Assembly (NCBI RefSeq): GCF_016908935.1
Contig: NZ_JAFBEV010000002.1
Span: 1 to 64,000 of the forward strand
DNA length: 64,000 bases
DNA from: Sporolactobacillus spathodeae
Lineage (GTDB): Bacteria; Bacillota; Bacilli; Bacillales; Sporolactobacillaceae
Reading direction: 5' to 3'
Shown piece after piece: positions 1 to 11,695 of this stretch. A model generated the notes under the pieces. The model was not told the DNA's origin, made no database searches, and saw only the letters and a list, made by a program, of their open reading frames with translations. Position numbers and translations under genes: made by a program. How positions within the stretch are numbered: the first letter of the stretch is position 1; the number at the start of each line of letters is the position of its first letter.

Positions 1-88
1 GCAGACACCCTTGTCCTCAGCTAACAGTTCCTACTGCCAAGCCTGTAGCGGACTTTCACCGCCTAGCTGTCACCCATGCCGGGCGCAC
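1..88 (-). mobile_element. 5' end of a group II intron (partial, runs off window)
   Basis: Read on the minus strand from 88 down to 1, the sequence opens with GTGCGCCCGGCATGGGTG and continues with GGTGAAAGTCC, GGCAGTAGG and AAGGGTGTC blocks. GTGCG is the usual 5' boundary of bacterial group II introns, and these domain I blocks resemble those of several bacterial introns as I remember them. The boundary falls directly after the T-run of the T-box terminator, and some bacterial group II introns (class C) are known to insert just downstream of terminator hairpins. No reverse transcriptase or 3' end is visible because the window stops. The intron class cannot be decided from 88 bases. Confidence 0.72.
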
Positions 89-91
89 TAA

Positions 92-335
92 AAAATCCCG
101 TCCCTTAAAAAAATAAGGGACGAGATTGAACCCGCGTTGCCACCCAAATTGCTCCCGGCGCTTCAACCGGTAGCCTCTTGAACATTCTTTAACGGAAATG
201 AACCGTTTATGCCGAATCAGACATTTCTCTCAAGGATTGGATTCATGCCACACGACATCGCCGCTTCGCACCCCCAGCGGCTCTCTGTGCAGGCCTTGCA
301 GCATTACTGTTTCCCGTCATCAAGCTTGTTTTGCA
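92..335 (-). promoter_or_regulatory. T-box leader, serine-type specifier (probable serS leader)
   Basis: On the minus strand the region carries the T-box core GGGTGGCAACGCGGG at 131-145. It is followed by a terminator stem (CGTCCCTTA paired with TAAGGGACG, about 93-125) and a T-run. The upstream stem I has an AGAGAG segment, and its specifier loop reads GAA-TCC-AATCC-TTGAG, with TCC (a serine codon) at 241-239. In B. subtilis pdxST is followed by serS, so the controlled gene is most likely serS beyond the left edge. The leader would sense uncharged tRNA-Ser and prevent termination. The group II intron boundary follows the terminator immediately. The T-box call is firm; the serine specificity is inferred from the specifier and synteny. 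Confidence 0.9.
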
Positions 336-344
336 TTTAATAAG

Positions 345-373
345 AATTTACTATAACCATCCAGAAAATGCAA
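345..373 (-). promoter_or_regulatory. Candidate sigma-A promoter of the T-box transcript
   Basis: Minus-strand TTGCAT (373-368) and TAAATT (350-345) are separated by 17 bases, just upstream of the T-box leader and downstream of pdxT. This would give the T-box transcription unit its own start, separate from pdxST. Confidence 0.5.
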
Positions 374-377
374 GTTG

Positions 378-956
378 TCAGCGATATTCTGTAACCATTT
401 CCACAAAATAACGATGCAAGCGCCAGTCTGTCGTCAGTTCAGGATGAAAAGCTGAAACAAGAAAGCGGTCCTGGCGACAGGCAACAATATGGTCCTCATA
501 CGTTGCAAGCACATCAACATTTTTAGCTACACGGTTAATATAAGGTGCGCGAATAAAGACCCCGTTATAAGGTTCTGCAAAAGGCTTGAGTTCAAGCGAA
601 GCCTCAAAGCTATCGACCTGTTTGCCAAACGCATTCCGTTTCACATCAATATCCATCAGCTGGAGATGTGGTGAAGGTTCGCCATCAATACTTTTTGCCA
701 TCAAGATTAATCCGGCGCATGTCCCAAAGATTGGATGTCCTTGCTCAGCGAAAACCCGGATTGTGTCTATCAACCCATACTTTTCCATCAGGCGCCGCAT
801 CGTTGTACTTTCGCCGCCCGGAAGAACAATGCCGTCTAAACCGACCAATTCTTCAGGCCTCTTCACAATTGCCGTCTCAGCCCCTGATTCTTGAAGCGCG
901 CGCACATGCTCGCTGACTGCTCCCTGAACCGCTAAAACACCAATTTTCACAGTCAT
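378..956 (-). CDS. pdxT: Pyridoxal 5'-phosphate synthase glutaminase subunit PdxT
   Basis: Class I glutamine amidotransferase of 192 aa, close to the family length. It releases ammonia from glutamine and feeds it to PdxS for pyridoxal phosphate synthesis (DXP-independent pathway). Visible motifs are the PGGEST loop (residues 46-51), the nucleophile Cys80 in FGTCAGL, and the His171/Glu173 pair in FHPELT, so the triad is complete. The gene starts 13 bases after pdxS with a GGAGTG ribosome site and is almost certainly co-transcribed and translationally linked with it. Cytoplasmic, part of the PdxS12-PdxT12 complex. Nothing unusual seen. Confidence 0.97.
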   Translation of the reverse strand: MTVKIGVLAVQGAVSEHVRALQESGAETAIVKRPEELVGLDGIVLPGGESTTMRRLMEKYGLIDTIRVFAEQGHPIFGTCAGLILMAKSIDGEPSPHLQLMDIDVKRNAFGKQVDSFEASLELKPFAEPYNGVFIRAPYINRVAKNVDVLATYEDHIVACRQDRFLVSAFHPELTTDWRLHRYFVEMVTEYR

Positions 957-969
957 TTCAGCACACTCC

Positions 970-1854
970 TCACTCGCCGCGATCTTGCATGCGATCAGCA
1001 GCTGAGAGCGTACCCATATCGATGCCCTTCATCGGTGTACCAAGACCCTTAGACAATTCAGCAATTCGCTCATAGTCTTGATAATAGGTCGTTGCTTCTA
1101 CAATGGCACGAGCAAATTTTGCTGGGTTCTCTGATTTAAATATTCCAGATCCAACAAATACGCCATCGGCGCCCAATTCCATCATCAGCGCAGCATCAGC
1201 GGGTGTTGCCACACCGCCTGCAGCAAAATTAACAACTGGGAGGCGTCCTGCTTCTTTAATCTGCAATAGTATTTCGTATGGTGCGCCCAATTCCTTTGCG
1301 AAAACCATCAATTCGTCCGGAGACATGCTAATGGCTTTGCGTACCTGGCTGTTCACAAGCCTCATATGACGAACGGCTTCAACGATATTTCCAGTTCCCG
1401 GCTCACCTTTTGTTCGCAGCATGGCTGCGCCTTCGCCAATACGGCGTGCAGCCTCGCCAAGATCGCGACAACCGCAAACGAAAGGAACGGTAAATGCTTT
1501 TTTATCAATATGATAGATATCATCTGCCGGCGTCAAAACTTCACTCTCATCAATATAGTCAACTTTCATGGCTTCAAGCACCCGCGCCTCGACAATATGA
1601 CCGATACGCGCTTTCGCCATGACCGGAATGCTGACGGCTTTCTGTACAGCCTCAACAATCGTTGGGTCAGCCATACGAGCAACGCCGCCTGCTTTTCGAA
1701 TATCCGAAGGCACACGTTCCAGCGCCATAACCGCTGTCGCACCCGCTTCTTCAGCAACTTTCGCTTGTTCTGCATTGACAACGTCCATAATGACGCCGCC
1801 TTTTTGCATCTCGGCCATACCGCGTTTTACTCTCTCAGTTCCTGTCTGTGCCAT
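970..1854 (-). CDS. pdxS: Pyridoxal 5'-phosphate synthase lyase subunit PdxS
   Basis: 294 aa, full length for the PdxS/SNZ family. It condenses ribose 5-phosphate, glyceraldehyde 3-phosphate and PdxT-derived ammonia into pyridoxal 5'-phosphate on a (beta/alpha)8 barrel. Lys81 in VMAKARIGH matches the lysine that binds the sugar substrate. The phosphate-binding segments [13 protein letters not shown] and GVFVGSGIF are present near residues 210-240. It is the first gene of the pdxST pair. Upstream lies the dacA terminator, so the pair probably has its own promoter in the 1860-1990 gap. No PdxR-type regulator gene is in the window. Confidence 0.98.
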   Translation of the reverse strand: MAQTGTERVKRGMAEMQKGGVIMDVVNAEQAKVAEEAGATAVMALERVPSDIRKAGGVARMADPTIVEAVQKAVSIPVMAKARIGHIVEARVLEAMKVDYIDESEVLTPADDIYHIDKKAFTVPFVCGCRDLGEAARRIGEGAAMLRTKGEPGTGNIVEAVRHMRLVNSQVRKAISMSPDELMVFAKELGAPYEILLQIKEAGRLPVVNFAAGGVATPADAALMMELGADGVFVGSGIFKSENPAKFARAIVEATTYYQDYERIAELSKGLGTPMKGIDMGTLSAADRMQDRGE

Positions 1855-1994
1855 TTCAATCCCCCATTACTCGGTTGGAATTAGTCTACTACAAGTAAAT
1901 CTAGTTTACACCAAAGCCCAGTAAACGGATAGATATTATTCAAATAAAATAATTTTTTGAAGATAAGTATTGAATATTTTGAAATTTTTTTCTG

Positions 1995-2034
1995 AAAAAA
2001 AGAGCCGAAAACTAAAATTCGGACTCTTTTTTGA
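1995..2034 (-). terminator. Intrinsic terminator after dacA
   Basis: Minus-strand AGAGTCCGAA and TTCGGCTCT form a stem (one bulge) around TTTAGTT, followed by seven Ts. The other strand also ends in a T-run, so it could work in both directions. Confidence 0.8.
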
Positions 2035-2077
2035 TTAAAGCATTGTTAAAACTTAATGTTTAATTGATCCATAGGCA

Positions 2078-2182
2078 ATGTGTGCTTGCACCATGCGGGA
2101 ACAGCGTGCCGGACGGACCTCGCAGACTTTTGTCTGTACGAGGAGGCTCGCGGGAAGCGTCCGCGGCAAGCGAACACAGGGT
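2078..2182. repeat. GC-rich intergenic repeat, family 2, copy 1
   Basis: The segment shares ordered blocks with 24775-24915: TGCGGGAACA-like, GCAGA..T...GTCTGT, CGAGGAGGCTC, and CCGCGGCAAGCG. Several blocks are mutually complementary (CCTCG with CGAGG, CGCGGG with CCGCGG), so a folded RNA or cruciform is possible. Similar GC-rich repeats are common between genes of Bacillaceae; I know no agreed function. Confidence 0.7.
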
Positions 2183-2250
2183 AATAAACCATTAAAAACA
2201 ACAAGATATATTAAAAGCCATGATTTAAAAAAACAGGATAACTGATTGGA

Positions 2251-3591
2251 TTAGAACAGGCCAGCAATCCAATGGAAAAGACCAGAGAACAGGCCGCCAA
2301 TTGCTTGAAACATCCTAACAAACCAATTGTTTTTATCAACTTGATCAGCAGCAACAACAGGTACTTTATCGATATTCGGATAAAGCGAACCGTAAGCGCC
2401 ATTTGATGTTTTCAATACAGCATAACCAATTTTTTCACCTTTTTTAACAGGTGCTTCAATGGACCCATCTTTATTCAGCTTACTGTGATCCAATACAACT
2501 TTATAGGTTGCATGAACTTTTTCGCCATTCGTCACCGTTGTCTTCACTGGCTGACCAAATGCAAGACCGACCGAAGACTGCTTGCCATTGTGAACCGCAA
2601 CGGTTTTCTGATCTTTTAATTTTTGTCCTTTTTTGGCAATCGTTTTTAGCGAATACGTCTGATAACCAAAGTCGAATAATGCACGCGTTTGTTCAAAGCG
2701 CTGCGAATCCGATGTTGTTCCCATGACGACGCTGACTAGACGATGGCCATCACGGTTAACAGTACCGGTAAAGCAATAACCTGCAAGATCGGTGTGGCCT
2801 GTTTTCAGTCCATCAACACCTGGATAAGTAAATTTAGCCATATCCGCGCCGAATCCAGGTAACATATAATCCCAGTTAACCATTTGAATCGGCGTCTTCA
2901 CGCCAGCAGTAAAGTTCTTGAGTGGAATTTTCGAAATCTGGAGTGCTTCAGGATAATCTTTAATCACGTGATAAGCCAGCTTAGCAAGATCACGCGCAGC
3001 TAATTCATTCGAATCATTCTTGCTGCCATATGGCGCATATTTGCCAAGATCAACATTATCAAGGCCACTGCTGTTAATATAGTGCGCCGTCGTCATGCCC
3101 AGCTTCTTAGCTGTTTGATTCATCATATCAACGAAATGTTTTTCCGTACCGCCGACCTTTTCGGCAAGCGCGATCGTCGCACCGTTTGCTGAGTAAATCG
3201 CCATGGCTTCATACAGGTCGCGAACCGTATACTGATAGTCCTTACGAAGAGGTACGTTGGAGAATGAACGGTTTTGAGAAATTGTATACGCATAATCGCT
3301 GATTGAAACTTTTGTATTCCAAGTTAATCGCTTCTGGTTCAGCGCCTGCATCACCAGATATTCGGTCATCATTTTTGTCATGCTAGCTGGCGGATACACC
3401 TGATCAGCATTTTTCTCGTATAATACTTTTCCACTGTTAAAATCAACAAGAATCGCTGATTTTGCCTTTAGACCAAGCGTATTTGCGGCTTCTGCATTTT
3501 TGGCGAAGGGTGCCTGGAAAGAGACCGCTAATGCCAAAGTAAAAATGAGACCGAATGCTGCCAGATGCCGCAGCCTTTTCTTGAAATTCAA
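2251..3591 (-). CDS. dacA: D-alanyl-D-alanine carboxypeptidase (PBP5 type)
   Basis: 446-aa low-molecular-weight penicillin-binding protein that trims the terminal D-Ala of peptidoglycan pentapeptides at the outer membrane face. The N-terminal signal peptide runs to about residue 35 with an Ala-rich cleavage site (NAEA-A). The catalytic set is complete: Ser70-x-x-Lys73 (PPASMTKMM), Ser134-Ala-Asn136, and Lys263-Thr-Gly. The family's C-terminal beta domain follows. The last 25 residues form an amphipathic, aromatic-rich helix that would anchor the protein to the membrane. It stands alone between guaB and pdxS as in B. subtilis, with hairpins on both sides. Confidence 0.96.
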   Translation of the reverse strand: MNFKKRLRHLAAFGLIFTLALAVSFQAPFAKNAEAANTLGLKAKSAILVDFNSGKVLYEKNADQVYPPASMTKMMTEYLVMQALNQKRLTWNTKVSISDYAYTISQNRSFSNVPLRKDYQYTVRDLYEAMAIYSANGATIALAEKVGGTEKHFVDMMNQTAKKLGMTTAHYINSSGLDNVDLGKYAPYGSKNDSNELAARDLAKLAYHVIKDYPEALQISKIPLKNFTAGVKTPIQMVNWDYMLPGFGADMAKFTYPGVDGLKTGHTDLAGYCFTGTVNRDGHRLVSVVMGTTSDSQRFEQTRALFDFGYQTYSLKTIAKKGQKLKDQKTVAVHNGKQSSVGLAFGQPVKTTVTNGEKVHATYKVVLDHSKLNKDGSIEAPVKKGEKIGYAVLKTSNGAYGSLYPNIDKVPVVAADQVDKNNWFVRMFQAIGGLFSGLFHWIAGLF

Positions 3592-3639
3592 TCCTTACAC
3601 CCCCGAATAAATTAATGCGGGCATTGCCCGCATTCACAG

Positions 3640-3664
3640 AAAAACAAGGCGAACTAATTCGCCT
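3640..3664 (-). terminator. Intrinsic terminator after guaB
   Basis: On the minus strand GGCGAA-TTAG-TTCGCC is followed by TTGTTTTT. A second hairpin, a near-perfect inverted repeat of AATGCGGGC (3613-3633), lies closer to dacA and may sit in the dacA leader. Confidence 0.8.
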
Positions 3665-3712
3665 CAAAAAAACCATTCATTTCTCTCAGTGCCTGCATAA
3701 ACACTCAATAAA

Positions 3713-5185
<1,473 letters not shown>

Positions 5186-5228
5186 TTATTTCCCCCTATA
5201 ATAAGGTTTATCCGAAAATTTTATTGCT

Positions 5229-5257
5229 AGCTTATCAACTGGTCTGCAGAGTGTCAA
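5229..5257 (-). promoter_or_regulatory. guaB promoter
   Basis: Minus-strand TTGACA (5257-5252), a 17-base spacer, then TAAGCT (5234-5229). It is about 50 bases upstream of the guaB start. No purine riboswitch aptamer was recognisable in the leader. Confidence 0.75.
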
Positions 5258-5450
5258 GGTAACCTGCCAAAATAACACTATTCTAAAAATAACTGCTTTT
5301 TTGGCTATTTATACTTAACAAAAAAGTTGAGAAATATTGCCGAAATAATCTGTCCATAAACAACCGTCTTGATTATTATAAAAGCTTTTTCTCATTTGTT
5401 GAAGAATGATTTTATTTCCATTCCTTAAGCAACTGCATTCATTACATTGA

Positions 5451-6536
5451 TTACAAGGTGGAAATAATTTTGATAGAACGATTCATCGATAAGGCAATCA
5501 CCTGATTGTTCGCTAGACTCACCATCGGCCGTGTTGGACTGTCCGCCATGACAAAAGTAATTCTGCCTGATTGACCATTCGATAATTTAACATCGGTCCC
5601 AATGAACAGCGTCATCAATTCTGTTTCAAGTTTCTTAAAAACGACTCTGGGAAGCCTTTGGAACTCGTTGATCGACAGCCAATCAAGCGCTGGAATAATC
5701 GCACCGGGAACTTTAATTTTTACCAATTGATTCAACAGATTGGCACAGGCAATCAAATATTTTCCAAAGGTATTAATTTGATTACCTGTCAGGTGGAGGG
5801 GGTAACCACTGCCATCTTCGTATTCATGATGCTGCGTCAGCGCAATAATGAATTCTTCTCTGAAGGCTGGCACATTCTTAATCATATTATAGCTGTCTGC
5901 CACATGTCGTTCATAAAGGGATTCTTCATGACCGATAAAATTGCCTTCACGATCCAGCAGTGAAGGTGCAAGTTTGGCAAGCCCGGAATCAGCGAGCATT
6001 CCGATTAAGCCTATCTGATAGACATCACCCTGAGGTTCCTTCATCTTTTTCGCAAGAAATGCCGACAGAAGACCCAAAGTGACCGAGCGATCAGAACGGC
6101 TCCGGCAAGGCAAGGTGCCTAGCAGAAATTGAGCTAGCCATTTCGGGTCATTCAGCGCATCAATTAACATGGGGAGCATCACTTTGCGAAACGAAGAAAT
6201 ATCCAGAGCTGTGCCCGCTTGCCAGTTTTTAAAAAATTGCGTATAGTGGCTAACTGCCCAACGATATTTCTCATCCGTCGTCTCTGGAGCTATTTCTTTG
6301 ATAGTCGCTCTATTTGACTGTACATCTCTGCTTTTATCCGCTTTTTTTGCGTTTACGCGTTGGCCGTTTGATAAATGCGATTCAACTTCAATTTTTTCTA
6401 TCTGAAAAGCTTTTAAAAATTCGATGTGCCGCTCAGTCAACTCTGTTCCAGCAGCTATCAGCGGATCGACAGCCTTGGCGAAAACATCCTTTTTTACAAT
6501 GTACCCAGCCTGCAGCATCGGCGTTTCAACAAGCAT
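5451..6536 (-). CDS. Degenerate HD-GYP domain protein
   Basis: 361 aa. The C-terminal half resembles an HD-GYP cyclic-di-GMP phosphodiesterase domain: HHEYEDGSGYP (about 236-246) matches the HHExxDGxGYP signature. Key metal ligands elsewhere look lost: the usual first His is replaced (SDRSVT near 148-153), and the HD-x-GK motif reads LADSGL (181-186), with Ala for His and Leu for Lys. I therefore infer a non-catalytic nucleotide-binding or scaffolding role. The N-terminal 100 residues resemble the short domain that precedes HD-GYP in many Bacillales proteins. It lies between gyrA and guaB, about 40 bases downstream of gyrA, and could be read through from it. Confidence 0.8.
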   Translation of the reverse strand: MLVETPMLQAGYIVKKDVFAKAVDPLIAAGTELTERHIEFLKAFQIEKIEVESHLSNGQRVNAKKADKSRDVQSNRATIKEIAPETTDEKYRWAVSHYTQFFKNWQAGTALDISSFRKVMLPMLIDALNDPKWLAQFLLGTLPCRSRSDRSVTLGLLSAFLAKKMKEPQGDVYQIGLIGMLADSGLAKLAPSLLDREGNFIGHEESLYERHVADSYNMIKNVPAFREEFIIALTQHHEYEDGSGYPLHLTGNQINTFGKYLIACANLLNQLVKIKVPGAIIPALDWLSINEFQRLPRVVFKKLETELMTLFIGTDVKLSNGQSGRITFVMADSPTRPMVSLANNQVIALSMNRSIKIISTL

Positions 6537-6575
6537 CGTTCTCCCCCCCCTTGAGTTAATTCGCGATGATGTCGC

Positions 6576-9050
6576 TCAATTATTCTCTTCCGGCTCTATG
6601 TCTGATTGTATCTCTTCGTCTTCCTCATTCCGTTGAATCCTAGCTATTGTTGCCAAACTATCCTTATCATCGATTCGGATTAATGTCACACCCATGGTGT
6701 TTCTACCGAGTCTCGAAATGCCCGATACAGGGGTACGAATAATCACGCCGTTCGCTGTAATGATCATCAAATCTTCGTCTTCTTCAACGGTCCGCATTGC
6801 AATCATTTCACCGTTCTTTTCAGTGATATTACAGGTTTTCAAACCTTTTCCGCCGCGTGTTTGCAGGCGGTATTCACTGCAGGCTGTCCGCTTGCCAAAC
6901 CCTTTCTCCGTGACGATCAGTACGTCTTTCGCGTCATCAGCTATACCCATGCCAACCACTTCATCGCCTGGATCTAATGTGATCGCTTTGACGCCGGCTG
7001 CGGTTCGCCCCATGGCCCGTACATCGGTTTCATGGTAGCGGATAGCCATGCCTTTCTTTGTGCCGACGATGAGATCCTGGCTTCCGTCTGTCAGACGTAC
7101 GCCCATTAATTCATCTTCTTCACGTACTGTTATGGCAAATAAGCCGCCTTTACGAATATTCGAGAAATCAGAAAGTGGCGATCGCTTCGTAATTCCTTTC
7201 TTGGTCAAGAAGACGAGAAAATGCTTGTCATCAAATTCAGTAACTGGGAAGAATGCTGTAATATATTCGTTCTTCTCAATCTGAATTAAATTGATGATCG
7301 GGATTCCTTTGGCTGTTCTACCAAGCTCTGGAATCTCATAGCCTTTCAACTGATAAACACGTCCCTTGTTGGTGAAAAAGAGGACATGATCATGCGTGTT
7401 GGTCTGAAAAAGATGCTCAACAAAATCATCTTCATTCGTCCCCATTCCTTGAATCCCGCGGCCACCCCTGTTCTGAGTTTTATAGGTGTTTACTGGCATC
7501 CGCTTCACATAGCCATTGTGAGAAACCGTAATAACGATATCTTCTTTCTCAATTAAATCCTCATCTTCTAACAGATCGAATCCGACTGTGATTTCCGTAC
7601 GACGCGTATCGTTGTACTTCTCTTTAATTTCACTCAGTTCTTTACGGATGATATGCAGCACTTTCTGCTCATCGGCAAGAATCGATTTGAGTTCAGCAAT
7701 TCTTTGAACAAGCTCTGCATACTCCTGTTCAATTTTTTCTCGTTCCAGACCAGTCAAGCGTTGAAGACGCATATCCAGAATGGCCTGTGCCTGAATCTCT
7801 GTCAGATTGAAATTTTCCATCAGTCCGGCGCGGGCAATATCCGCAGTCTTGGACTGGCGAATTAAAGCGATAACCGCATCCAGATGATCAAGAGCCACAC
7901 GCAAACCTTCAAGAATATGTGCCCGAGCTTCTGCTTTCTTCAAATCGAAAGCTGTCCTGCGTCTGATGACTTCCTCCTGATGTTTCAGGTAGTAGTCCAA
8001 ACATTCTTTGAGTGTCAGAATCCGCGGTGTTTTATCGACAAGTGCGAGCATGTTGATCCCGAAACTCGTCTGTAGCGCAGTATGCTTATAAAGATTATTC
8101 AACAAGACATTGGCGTTGGCATCGCGGCGTAGTTCAATGACCAGACGCATCCCTTCGCGGTCTGATTCATCGCGTAGATCAGTAATGCCATCCAGTCTTT
8201 TTTCCTTAACCAACTCTGCGATTCGTTCAATTAATTTTGCTTTGTTAACCTGGTAAGGTATTTCTGTCACGACAATATCTTGCTTGCCGTTGGCTTTTTC
8301 TTCAATCTGGACTTTGGCGCGGACAATTATCGATCCACGTCCCGTGCGGTAGGCACGCTTGATGCCATCACGACCGAGAATCAATCCTCCAGTCGGAAAA
8401 TCAGGACCCGGGATATAGCGCATCAAGTCATCTACAGTGAGATCCGGATTTTTGCTGAGCTCAAGCAACGCATCAATGACTTCCCCGAGCTGATGCGGCG
8501 GAATATTCGTTGCCATACCGACCGCGATACCAGCGGCACCGTTGACAAGCAAATTAGGAAAACGGGCAGGCAGAACAACCGGTTCTTGCTCCGATTCATC
8601 GTAGTTATTGACGAAATCGATGGTATCTTTGCGAATATCGCGCACCATTTCCATCGATATTTTTGACATTCTTGCTTCCGTATAGCGCATCGCTGCCGCC
8701 GGGTCGCCGTCGACCGAACCGAAGTTGCCATGACCGTCGACCAATTCATAGCGATAGCTGAAGTCTTGAGCCATGCGCACCATCGTTTCATACACAGCGG
8801 AATCACCGTGCGGATGGTATTTACCGATGACCTCACCGACAATTCGCGCTGATTTCTTATGCGGCTTATCTGATGTGATGCCAAGTTCATTCATCGCATA
8901 CATAATCCGCCTGTGCACCGGCTTCAATCCGTCGCGGACATCCGGAAGCGCGCGGCTGACGATAACACTCATTGCGTATTCAAGAAATGAATCGCGCATC
9001 TGTTTGCCTAAGTCGACCGGCTGAATTCTTGATTCGTCTTGTTCTGCCAT
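6576..9050 (-). CDS. gyrA: DNA gyrase subunit A
   Basis: 824 aa, normal length. It is the breakage-reunion subunit of the A2B2 gyrase that introduces negative supercoils. The active-site Tyr123 lies in [10 protein letters not shown]. The quinolone-determining segment reads HGDSAVYE with Ser84 and Glu88, the wild-type susceptible residues. The GyrA box [12 protein letters not shown] lies near residue 525, and six beta-propeller repeats fill the C-terminal third. The GGAGG ribosome site is only a few bases from the hairpin of a repeat element between gyrB and gyrA, which might uncouple the two genes. Confidence 0.98.
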   Translation of the reverse strand: MAEQDESRIQPVDLGKQMRDSFLEYAMSVIVSRALPDVRDGLKPVHRRIMYAMNELGITSDKPHKKSARIVGEVIGKYHPHGDSAVYETMVRMAQDFSYRYELVDGHGNFGSVDGDPAAAMRYTEARMSKISMEMVRDIRKDTIDFVNNYDESEQEPVVLPARFPNLLVNGAAGIAVGMATNIPPHQLGEVIDALLELSKNPDLTVDDLMRYIPGPDFPTGGLILGRDGIKRAYRTGRGSIIVRAKVQIEEKANGKQDIVVTEIPYQVNKAKLIERIAELVKEKRLDGITDLRDESDREGMRLVIELRRDANANVLLNNLYKHTALQTSFGINMLALVDKTPRILTLKECLDYYLKHQEEVIRRRTAFDLKKAEARAHILEGLRVALDHLDAVIALIRQSKTADIARAGLMENFNLTEIQAQAILDMRLQRLTGLEREKIEQEYAELVQRIAELKSILADEQKVLHIIRKELSEIKEKYNDTRRTEITVGFDLLEDEDLIEKEDIVITVSHNGYVKRMPVNTYKTQNRGGRGIQGMGTNEDDFVEHLFQTNTHDHVLFFTNKGRVYQLKGYEIPELGRTAKGIPIINLIQIEKNEYITAFFPVTEFDDKHFLVFLTKKGITKRSPLSDFSNIRKGGLFAITVREEDELMGVRLTDGSQDLIVGTKKGMAIRYHETDVRAMGRTAAGVKAITLDPGDEVVGMGIADDAKDVLIVTEKGFGKRTACSEYRLQTRGGKGLKTCNITEKNGEMIAMRTVEEDEDLMIITANGVIIRTPVSGISRLGRNTMGVTLIRIDDKDSLATIARIQRNEEDEEIQSDIEPEENN

Positions 9051-9063
9051 CTTGCATCCTCCT

Positions 9064-9256
9064 TAAGAAAAACTTGGCGTCGCCAAGTCTTTTTTGTAAC
9101 ATTGCGCTTCGGCTGCTCGCCGCGGCCGCCGCGCATCCCCTCAGTCAGGCGCGATCCTGCATGGTGGGGCTCACTTGGCTCGCTTTTCACGCAAGACGCC
9201 AGAGCGCCTTCGCTGCATTTTTTGCGCCAATTTTATACATTCTTATCCTTTTAAAA
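9064..9256 (-). repeat. Interspersed repeat family 1, copy A (gyrB-gyrA gap)
   Basis: Read on the minus strand it shows the full element: AAGAATGTATAAAA, GCGCAAAAAATGCAGCG, GAAAAGCGAGCCAAGTGAGC, GGCGAGCAGCCGAAGCGCAA, then the terminal hairpin ACTTGGCG-T-CGCCAAGT (9088-9072) and TTTTTC. It fills nearly the whole gap and ends right at the gyrA ribosome site. In the direction of gyr transcription the hairpin plus T-run resembles an intrinsic terminator. Confidence 0.85.
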
Positions 9257-9294
9257 AAATCAGTGACTGCTCTATCGATTCAGCAAATCCCAGA

Positions 9295-11241
<1,947 letters not shown>

Positions 11242-11442
11242 TCAATGGACACATAATCAAACAGACTTGCTTTCTGTTTTTTTCTGCACATTGAAACAGA
11301 AAAAAGAGGTTTCTGCATCGCTAAGTCAACCGTGCGAGACATTCAAACAGCATGATGATCATCAAGCTGTCCACATTGCCAAAACTTTCAGCTGCCCGTC
11401 TGGTCTGTCAGCACGAACGCCATTTTCTTCGAACCTGCAACT

Positions 11443-11691
11443 CTAGAAAATGGGGCGGCCAATGCCTGCGTGTGTTCGTTTTTTTATTGTCTCACAGCTG
11501 AATGTGCTGAGATACCATCCGTTATCTGTCACTATAATTGACTTTAGCAGTTGTCCGCCCCTATCTATCCAGACGACTTCGCGTCTTAATTCGTCTGAGC
11601 CGAGACCACTGTTTTTCGCCTTCTGATAATCCAGCACGGCAATAAATTGATTAGAATCAATGATCATTTCCTTGCCTATATGGACAAACAT
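11443..11691 (-). CDS. remB: RemB/YaaB-type small regulator (DUF370)
   Basis: 82 aa, DUF370 family, in the position of B. subtilis yaaB (remB) between recF and gyrB. RemA/RemB proteins are linked to control of biofilm matrix genes; the biochemical role of RemB is less settled than that of RemA. The N-terminal MFVHIGKEMIIDSNQFIAVL block is the family hallmark. It starts 4 bases after the recF stop with an AGGATTGAGG ribosome site, so it is probably translationally coupled to recF. No DNA-binding motif of a classic kind is visible, as expected for this family. Confidence 0.88.
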   Translation of the reverse strand: MFVHIGKEMIIDSNQFIAVLDYQKAKNSGLGSDELRREVVWIDRGGQLLKSIIVTDNGWYLSTFSCETIKKRTHAGIGRPIF

Positions 11692-11695
11692 GGCC

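Larger units (their letters stand above)
1855..2250. other. pdxS-dacA intergenic region
   Basis: This gap of about 400 bases contains no credible gene. From the pdxS side it holds an AT-rich leader, the dacA terminator (1995-2034) and a GC-rich repeat (about 2078-2182). I could not pick a convincing pdxS promoter: the best minus-strand match, TTGGTG-17-TAGTAG near 1890-1920, is weak. Confidence 0.6.

Noticed and set aside
586-916. Plus-strand frames of 80-100 codons opposite pdxT
   Set aside because: Antisense shadows of pdxT without ribosome sites; the same reasoning applies to other antisense frames in the window.
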